Notes under the pieces: generated by a model
Databases searched by the model: none
What the model saw: only the letters and a program-made list of their open reading frames with translations
What the model was told of the DNA's origin: nothing
Assembly: GCA_033964015.1 (NCBI GenBank)
Contig: CM066916.1
Span: forward strand, 11,820,501 to 11,884,500
Length of the DNA stretch: 64,000 bases
Source: Scolanthus callimorphus
Lineage: Eukaryota; Cnidaria; Anthozoa; Actiniaria; Edwardsiidae
Direction of reading: 5' to 3'
In this document: positions 57,801-64,000 of the stretch, piece after piece
Position numbering within the stretch: the first letter of the stretch is position 1
Layout: each line of letters opens with the position of its first letter
Made by a program: the position numbers and the translations under genes

Positions 57801-60800
57801 CCCCCCTTTCTCAAAGCCAGTCACTCTCAGGATTTGTTCATATTTCTCTACATTTGCCTGCCATGTGAATGTCTCAAGATTTTCAATGATGTTGGGTTGC
57901 AGGTATGCATTATGCAAAGTGTTTTCGTGGGGGAAACCTACCCTAATTTTCACTATTAAGTCAGAATCTATTAATTTGATTTGCAATATAAGCAAAATGT
58001 GGCCCTTTCTAGTTTCAACTTAAAATGTATTGAATTAGTCAGTAAAATTCCAGAAGATGCAGTGATATTTTCTGGTTTTGCAATTGGACTCTGCAGAATG
58101 CTCTCTTCTGTTCTCTCTCCAAAGCAGTAGAAACCTAAAGACGATGATTCCGTACCTGTGTAACTGGAGTGCAGGGATCGAAATGGTGCAGAAGAAATGC
58201 TGAGGGGGGTACAAACACAACATATGGATAGAATAATTTAAAAAGAGTTTCATCTTCTCAGTAATAATAGATAGGATGACAAAAAATATTACCCACTAAC
58301 TGGAAATCATCAATTTTGCAACAAGAGACATTGCGGCCATAACCCACAGCCTTCAGTAGAAATTATTTCCAGTAAGTGGTTCATCTTTCTGTTATTGTTT
58401 TACAGGAGATGGATCAGAATTGATTTATTCCTCTAGATAGGATGCCATACCTGAAATTGATTACATCCAGTTTTATAGCTGCCATGGAATTAATATTACC
58501 AGTGGGGGAAGCTTGGCCCAGCCTCTTGACCCCTTACCCCTTCTTTACAATCAAACTGGAAAGGCACCATGTCTGTATAAAACCAAACTAAAAACGTTCC
58601 CTATTTTTTACCATATCATAAAAACCTATGCTATTCTGTTTGTATATAATTGTGATTGAGAACCGGTGAAATGGGCCGTTCCCAAAAAAAATTGTACCCC
58701 CCCTATCGAGGAACCTGGAAATTCCACAGGGGTCACTGTGTTTGATCCTGGAATTTCCACAGGGTCTGTTGGGTCTGTTGATTTTGATCCTGGATTTTCC
58801 ACAGAGTCTGCAATTTTGACCCTGGATTTTCCACAGGGCCTTTCATTTTACCCTGGAATTTCCACTGGGTATTCATTTGCAACTGTGGAATTTCCACAGG
58901 CCCACAAGGGAAGAGTGGGATTAATGTGGAGGTAATATATCACTTTTGAATGATAATATGCCTGGATTTCACTTTTGGACTCAACAAACTGTGCTATTAT
59001 TTGATACCACTTCCATGCATTGGGCAATTCCAGAAAATATATGTACTCCCACCATGGGTGGCACTAGTAAAACCCCCCCCCCCCCCCAGAAATGGCTTAC
59101 CCTCCCCCCTACAGAGAGGTTAAACTGGATTCCAGCTTCAAGCCCCTCCCCATGCACGCAGAACCCCCTCCCATTCAAATTTTCAAATGCTGCCCATGGT
59201 GGGGATACATATATATTTTCTGGAATTGCCCATCCTCGAATTGAACCAAGCTTTTGATTATAAGAAATGGTTTTGTTCCTTTGTATTGAAAATAGCCTCT
59301 TTACCCTCTAGAAAATCTGGCAAATCTAGAAAATCTTGACCCTGATCCAGACCCCAATGTCCAGAATTTTAAAAGGAACTACTTAATGTCAAGGTATCCC
59401 TATATATGGTTAGAAAGAAAATCCTCTGTACTGGCAAAATATTCACTCCCTTGTCAACATTCTTCTCCATTATTTGCATTCCTTGCTATCTCAGAAATAA
59501 TTTGCAACCTTGGCTGTTCTTCAATGGTTCGAGTCTGTAACATGACAACTGATGAATGCAAAGCCCTTTTTGTAAATAATGGCACTTGTTCTGTAAAGGA
59601 AACGAAAATGGATCCATTGTATGACTTTTCTACATAAAACATTTCATTCATGCGTTAAGCCAGGCTACCCATGTTAAGACTTGGCTGGTCTTGGCACAAG
59701 TCATTATCAAAATATGCGGTAATCGGGGATTTTTTTTCTGTAAAAAATGGGCTGGCATCTGGCAAAGCATGATGATGTCTGACTCATACACACTCAAATA
59801 ATGTCCAGACTACAGAACTATAGCTTGAAATAGGTTTTAAATACAAGTCTCTTTACGAAAGACAATAGCAAAACTTTATTCTGTGCAGATAGGAACTGTA
59901 AACTGGGACGAAAATTATTCTCCAAAAGGACAAGGAAAAAAAAAACTCACCTTGGATCGCATTCTACGACTGATTACATTGTGAAGTCGCCAAGTCAATC
60001 CTCTAATCAACAGAGCAATAAATAAGCCAGGACAACTGTTGCCTTGCATGTTTTGAAGAAATATGGAAGCGAAAAAAGTTGTTTCGAAGTCTTCAGATCG
60101 ATGCCACGCCTAACTGTCGGTCGCCCGAAAACTCCACGAATTCAAACCACTCACTTATTAAATGTTCCCCTTCAGCATAATTATCTGCTAAAGCAACTCC
60201 TTGAAGTGAAGGATAACCGTAAATAGAAACAAAATCCTCTATATTGGCGGAATATTCGAGCTACACATTCGTCTCCCTTCTGTTCATTCCTGTGCAATCT
60301 GAGAACGGAAAAAGCCTAATGGGTTTAGCCGCTGGCCACGGGATGTGACGTCACAAAAACGTATTTCCGCGGTGCAACCCCCAGCTGATATCGATTGGAT
60401 ATCGATTATCCCATTGTTCCAGTCATCCAGACGAAAAATCTCAACGCTGCACGGATATCATCTTGCAGCTATCCAGAATGCTCTGCGCGCGTTAGGACTT
60501 GAAAAGATTAGTATGCTCGCTCGCTAACGCTCGCTCGCAATAACAACAAAGATTTATATAGCGCCTTTCTCCACAGTTCCAAAAAAACATTATGTTTTGT
60601 TATTCACTAAAAATATGTAATATGACTTAATTATAAATTTGGAAAGCACGTTTGGTAAATGGTAAGCACCCCAGCCTATTTCAATTACGAGACGTTTACG
60701 TGATTTGGGGGGTTTGAGCCTTTCCATTTGACCACAGAAATTCGAACCAGAATTTTTTGTCAAATGGAAAGCGCCCCAGGCGTATTCACACTAAAACCAT

Positions 60801-63800
60801 GTTTAGTCAAGGTTTTCTTCGCCTCTTCACTGCATGTGAAGTTTCTCACTGCGATACTCCTCCTAGCTAATATGGTCTATACTTAAGTCCAGCCTTTTCA
60901 GTTTTGTCCTTGGAACAGTTTCCTATTGGGAGATAAGGATTGAAACCAGTTTTTAAAATTAAACTTCCTTAAAACTAGTTTAAGCGCCGATCCGAATGGG
61001 GTATTAGATGGCTTGACTGGCGGAACAGAAAAATCAAAGCAACCTTTTTACAATGCGTTGCGCGAAGCAACGGCTGAGTCGAAATGCTGCAAGCAGTGTT
61101 GCTATAGTAACACGACAACTACTCTTTCGCAGGACACCGCGGGCTCCGAACGCTATAACGCCATTAGTCGCGTTTACTACCGGGGTGCCGTGGCCGCAAT
61201 CGTCTGCTTCGGTAAGATCTAGATCTGTTGTCATTGTTGTTGTTTTGCTGCTGTTTTGACGTGTGACCATCTTCAGTGCAGGGCCTAAAGTAGTGACAAG
61301 ATGCACAGAAAATGTCTGCAGTGAAACCCGTTCCCGTGTCTTCAAACAGTGGTCATGTGACTCGGCCTCCCCCAGGATCTTGCGACCAACCGCCATTTGA
61401 AAATTACCCACAAGACCCTGGGGACAGAAAATGTCGCCTAAAACTGTCAACTTGTCGTCGTTGACAAACGTTCTTACAAGGAAATCCCCCTTACCTTATT
61501 TGGAAGGTCTGTTTAGTATTTGTTCTCATACCTTTGCGAAAAAAGGCAGGAAAATTCACCAGAACTCCCAGAATAACGCGAGAAACATCGTTCTCCTTGG
61601 TCGCCATTTTTCTCAGCCAAAGGACCTGAGCCCGGGAGGGGGGCTCCCATATTTTTTGACCGGGGATGATCGTCGTATCTTTTAGGGGTTACAATCACGG
61701 GGGTTTGGTCTCATTTAGGGGTGATCGTGATCTTCAAAAATTTTTTTTGGGAAATTCGTATCTTTTAGGGCCGAAATATGTGTCCAAATTGTTTTCACTC
61801 ATGATGGTGTTTCTAAAACTGTGGTTACTCGATGAGAAGACGATAAATTAGAAGGCAGCATTTTAGTCAACACGGAAATTTCATGATGAGTATCTTTTAC
61901 CTGTCACCTGTCTCCTTCGCGCCTACTTGGCACATAAGGCCTCATCTTTTAGGGTATCTTTTGGGCTTTTAGGGTTAAAATTTCTTTGAGCCATGCCATG
62001 TTTGGTATCTTTTAGGGGTGAAACTGAAAATTTCCGGCGATCATCCCGACTAAAAAAAAGGGTCCCCCCGAGTGCCTGAGACGAGATTTAAAAACCACAG
62101 ACAACCCGCAAGGATTTGTGTAAAAACGACAACACTTTTTCAAATGCGTACACATATCGAATGTATCAATGTTGTATCCTTGTTTTACAGACCTGACTGA
62201 CGCGACTAGTTTCGATCGAGCACGCTTTTGGGTCAATGAACTGAAGGCACAAGAAGAGGTCAGTTGATATCTGTACCTACTTTGAGTTTGGACATAACTA
62301 CAATCTTTAAATGGTTTGGGCCGTTTCTAAGAAAACCGTATTTTTGTCGGTTTTGGAAGTGACCCCCTCCCCTCCCCTCTTCTCCTCCATTCAATGTTGG
62401 TAGATATTTTCAATTTCAATCGTAGATCGCACTAGGGGAGGAGTAGGGACGAATTCTGCAGAGCTCGCCCAAAATAGCTTGCTGTGATGCAAGGATAAAT
62501 CCTGTGCCGTTTTTGTCAATGCCTACCCGTGCGCATTGACGCGAGCTACCTGTGTAGGTATTTCCGGGTTCCTGGGAGCCAAAACAAAAATGGCGGCCTA
62601 CACCAACAGCGTTTCTTTTTAAAAAGTTTTTTTTTTGAAGTTTTGACGAACGTTTTGACAATTTAGGGTAAGAAATAAGCTAGGAAAACATCTGGAATTC
62701 GAAATATGGTAAGTAGAAATTTGCATTTTAGGAAATTTTAGAAAACGACACATTTCAACGGGAAATATCAACGGGAACTATCTTGATATTCAACTACATT
62801 TTACCGGTCCACACATTTTACCCAATTTACCCTTTTTCCGTACCCAGGAGCCCATCAGTAGGAGCGAACAACATAGCTGTGTGATTAAGATATCCCTATT
62901 ACGCACCGAGCGATTTTTAAATCAGATTGCAATTGTTCTTACGCCGCCGCGACCATGGCAACGGAAATTGCAAAATCAGAAAACAGGAGATTAATCAGGA
63001 AAGGCAGGAAATATGACGTTTGGAATATCACAGTTACCTCAGGATGCAGAAGAAGGCAAATGTAGTCACTCACAAAACACCAATCTTGTCAGTTTCTGGT
63101 AGGCCGAGCTATTCTAAAAATAGATCGGTCTGTAAGAGGGTTCTCCTAGGACTCAGTTTCTGCCATAACAAGTACTGACGCAAGATGCTCCTACGAATTT
63201 CACATAACTGTCGCACGCCCACAAACATCTAAGTTCGCCTACATTCCTTTGCTCACGGTCCGCGATTTCACTGGATTTTTCTTGGAACGCTGCAAAAGCA
63301 TCAACGAAACGGCGTCAAACGAACCTATCAAGGCCTAAATGAGCTGAAAATACAAACAGTCATCCTTCAAAGTAAATTGCTATGATTGTTGCATGAAATA
63401 TCTTTTGTTTATGGTTTTTCATTCATGGTAAATTCCCGCCAAAAACGACAGCAGACAGAAGCGTTACACAATCTAGACAAAACACGGACGAATGTAGGCG
63501 GAGTCGTTTGTGGGTGTGGTAGCGGCGTGAATTTCCAAGGCAGTGCGACACTAGTTCAGTGAGCTCCGTAGTTAGTAACGCCCTCGCACCTTGGTCGCGG
63601 ATTCTCTCGCGAGGTGACGAGCCGGGCCGATCAGTTGCTACGAGAATGGTGCCTCGCGTTGTGCTCAAAAACTGTTCCTTCAAACGAGGAGGGATATAAA
63701 ACCTGGTGATTTCTACACCTGCCAACGTCCTCGCATTATGCGAGTTTTCCTTGTTTAAAATAATTGGAAATGCTGATTGAGATCAATTTCCTTCGGAATG

Positions 63801-64000
63801 TCTTCGGAATGTACTCGGGACGTTTTCGAGACGGTCTCGGGTGTTGATCGGAACGTTGTCGGCTTATATTGAGAATGTATTGCCAGAATCAAAAGTACCT
63901 CATCTAGGTCTTGGCAGGTCTAGATTTCCACACTTCCGTTGGTTTTTGCTGAAAATCTAAGGAACTCGGTGGACTAAGAAAATCGTTTCTTTTACAGAAT
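51893..64000 (+). CDS. RAB24-like small GTPase, copy 2, 3'-truncated by window
   Basis: Exons 51893-52012 (ATG), 52484-52552, 61133-61211 and 62191-62258 join in phase. The window ends in TTTTACAG followed by AAT, exactly as exon 5 begins in copy 1, so exon 5 probably starts at 63998. The P-loop is GKQHGGKS (Gly15-Ser22) and G3 is [16 protein letters not shown], with the RAB24-type Ser at 68 in place of Gln. Exons 2, 3 and 4 have the same lengths and phases as in copy 1 (69, 79 and 68 bp). Over exons 3-4, 37 of 49 residues are identical (my count). Exon 1 has diverged more, including the switch I side (TPGKTSV against NEGVPYQN). Intron 2 is 8.6 kb and full of repeats, against 0.8 kb in copy 1. 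The sites and splice signals seen are intact, so it does not look like a pseudogene. Gene symbol left empty because naming a paralog needs a tree. Confidence 0.9.
52637..53325. mobile_element. TIR element in RAB24-2 intron 2 (inverted relative of 61634)
   Basis: The ends GGAGGGGGACTCCCATATTG and GATGATCGTCG recur inverted at about 53283-53320. The interior GCGCGAAGGAGACAGGTAAA and CAAATCCGCGCGGGTTG matches 61634-62071 in opposite orientation. No frame of note. Confidence 0.75.
53330..53665 (+). repeat. Near-identical tandem duplication of 168 bp
   Basis: CCCCCGGGCTCCAGGCATTG at about 53333 recurs at about 53501. The repeat runs through GTATACATATACTTTTGTTA to CACATTCAAACCATCTA with hardly a change, so it is recent. 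Confidence 0.92.
53670..53874. repeat. Fragments of two other MITE families
   Basis: GCTCTGTTTCGCCTAGTACAG matches the centre of 13955-14260. GCGCTTTCCATTTGAC and GTCAAATGGAAAGCGC (53729-53774) form a short hairpin element, also seen at 54350-54405 and 60722-60775. Confidence 0.65.
53875..54269. mobile_element. CCCAAAAAAATAC-rich TIR element, copy 2
   Basis: GGGGGGTACTCGGATATAAA and its perfect inverse bound 395 bp closely matching 21429-21822, including TACTTTTACTACAAATTTCA. Confidence 0.9.
54271..54338. repeat. 25 bp-arm hairpin abutting copy 2
   Basis: GCAGAGGCCTCTTTTCTCTG and its inverse flank a 17 bp loop. It begins right at the end of the preceding element. Confidence 0.8.
54410..55178. 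other. RAB24-2 intron 2, nothing recognised
   Basis: AT-rich intronic DNA. No exon or repeat partner noticed apart from (AATAAT)n at 54437. Confidence 0.35.
55179..55305. mobile_element. MITE, AGGCCTAGTTTCCATA ends
   Basis: AGGCCTAGTTTCCATATAGT at the left and its inverse at the right (TTATGGAAACCAGGCCT), with arms through CTTATCTGTCGTATCAGTC. About 127 bp. Confidence 0.88.
55306..56184. other. RAB24-2 intron 2, nothing recognised
   Basis: No exon or clear repeat. The block ends with GCCGCCATCTTGAAAATG, a YY1-like string, beside the next element. Confidence 0.35.
56290..57090 (+). repeat. Diverged tandem duplication, about 400 bp unit
   Basis: GCAATACTCAGA, AATATGTTGTT and CCACACAAAATAT occur near 56550 and again near 56948 in the same order. 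The flanks GGCTCACAAAAACCCAA and AATAAAGCTTGCACTG also repeat. Confidence 0.75.
57663..57820. mobile_element. GTAGCYAGG MITE, copy C
   Basis: GGCACAGCTAGGGATGGGGG start, TTTTAGAAGAAAAATACAGT, TTTGTACAGATGTGACCCCC and the end match copy A at 42031 in the same orientation. The right end is eroded. Confidence 0.8.
57821..58671. other. RAB24-2 intron 2, nothing recognised
   Basis: Unremarkable AT-rich intron. Confidence 0.35.
58672..58900. mobile_element. Partial relative of the 33008-33342 element
   Basis: GGGCCGTTCCCAAAAAAAAT, ACCCCCCCTATCGAGGAAC and repeated TGGAATTTCCACAGGG match 33008-33342. The right end is lost. Confidence 0.8.
59026..59236. mobile_element. MITE, TGGGCAATTCCAGAAAATA ends
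   Basis: TGGGCAATTCCAGAAAATAT and its inverse (ATATTTTCTGGAATTGCCCA) bound 205-210 bp with a 15-base C run. Same family as the element split by the LINE at 14778-20074. Confidence 0.88.
59240..61132. other. RAB24-2 intron 2, end portion
   Basis: 59400-59500 and 60225-60310 are diverged copies of one segment (AAATCCTCT, ATATTC, TTCATTCC or CATTCC). 60542-60570 carries the dispersed string TTTATATAGCGCCTTTCTCC. 60722-60775 is a GCGCTTTCCATTTGAC hairpin. 61012-61050 repeats an end of 13955-14260. No exon before 61133. Confidence 0.45.
61330..61425. repeat. Half copy of the 13199-13416 MITE
   Basis: GTGGTCATGTGACTCGGCCT, CCGCCATTTGAAAATTACCC and AAGACCCTGGGGAC match one arm of 13199-13416. In RAB24-2 intron 3. 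Confidence 0.8.
61634..62071. mobile_element. TIR element in RAB24-2 intron 3, relative of 52637-53325
   Basis: GGGGGCTCCCATATTTTTTG and GGGGATGATCGTCG at the left; GGCGATCATCCCGAC and GGGTCCCCCCG at the right. The interior repeats ATCTTTTAGGG. It matches 52637-53325 in inverted orientation. Confidence 0.75.
62259..63997. other. RAB24-2 intron 4, no feature supported
   Basis: No exon seen. A lone end of the 34428-34652 MITE family is near 62848. The intron appears to end at the AG of TTTTACAG at 63996-63997. Confidence 0.45.

Larger units (their letters stand above)
56185..60385. mobile_element. Possible large decayed TIR element in RAB24-2 intron 2
   Basis: CACCGCGGAAATACGTTTTTG with CGGCCAGCGG at about 56197-56248 is repeated inverted at about 60331-60377 (CCGCTGGCCACG, then CAAAAACGTATTTCCGCGGTG). 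The arms are about 50 bp. The 4.1 kb between has no transposase and carries several younger MITEs. It could also be two solitary copies of a short repeat in opposite orientation. Confidence 0.4.

Noticed and set aside
58946..59257. 103-codon frame rich in Pro
   Set aside because: Covers the MITE at 59026-59236 and its C run.
61013..61222. 69-codon plus frame as a separate small gene
   Set aside because: It is RAB24-2 exon 3 (61133-61211) read with preceding intron sequence.

Overview
The window is nuclear DNA from a multicellular animal. Genes are split into many small exons with GT/AG introns, and both introns and intergenic DNA are packed with LINE, Penelope-like and short inverted-repeat (MITE-type) elements. 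The mix of esterase-type CR1/L2 LINEs, a Penelope-like element, and palindromic ends of the type TAGC(C/T)TGCGTAGCAAGCG points to a cnidarian, most likely an anthozoan (coral or anemone). That assignment is inference, because no species-diagnostic sequence is present.

Four host genes can be read. (1) 1375-14737, plus strand: the last ten recognisable exons of WDR6, a WD-repeat partner of the tRNA wobble 2'-O-methyltransferase. The 5' end lies outside the window, and one intron holds a 4.7 kb minisatellite of 56 bp units with higher-order structure. (2) 34806-39842, minus strand: complete ZRANB1/TRABID deubiquitinase (six coding exons, 690 aa, three NZF fingers, ankyrin-type domain, OTU domain with Cys446 and His586). 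(3) 40466-45061, plus strand: complete RAB24 (eight exons, 204 aa), head-to-head with ZRANB1 across about 0.6 kb. (4) 51893 to the window end, plus strand: a second, diverged RAB24 with identical intron positions but much larger introns. Only exons 1-4 and apparently the first codon of exon 5 fit in the window. Between the RAB24 copies a single-exon gene for a small secreted protein lies on the minus strand (about 49236-49691).

Mobile elements dominate the rest. A CR1/L2-group LINE with intact ORF1 (coiled coil plus SGNH esterase) and ORF2 (endonuclease plus reverse transcriptase) at about 14970-19867 sits inside an older MITE. A 3' piece of a Penelope-like element with a GIY-YIG domain and inverted terminal repeats (31560-32536) interrupts a 37 bp tandem array. 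A 3.1 kb TIR element with a perfect 9 bp target duplication occupies 22957-26034. A 617 bp ATCGAT-rich palindromic element lies at 26098-26714. Three further nested insertions are visible, two of which carry their own uninterrupted empty site elsewhere in the window.

The genes do not form an operon. Shared regulation is plausible only for ZRANB1/RAB24 through their short divergent promoter, which carries a CRE palindrome and a YY1-like motif. The most interesting features are the RAB24 tandem pair, the higher-order minisatellite inside WDR6, and the transposon nests that can be dated by their internal empty sites.
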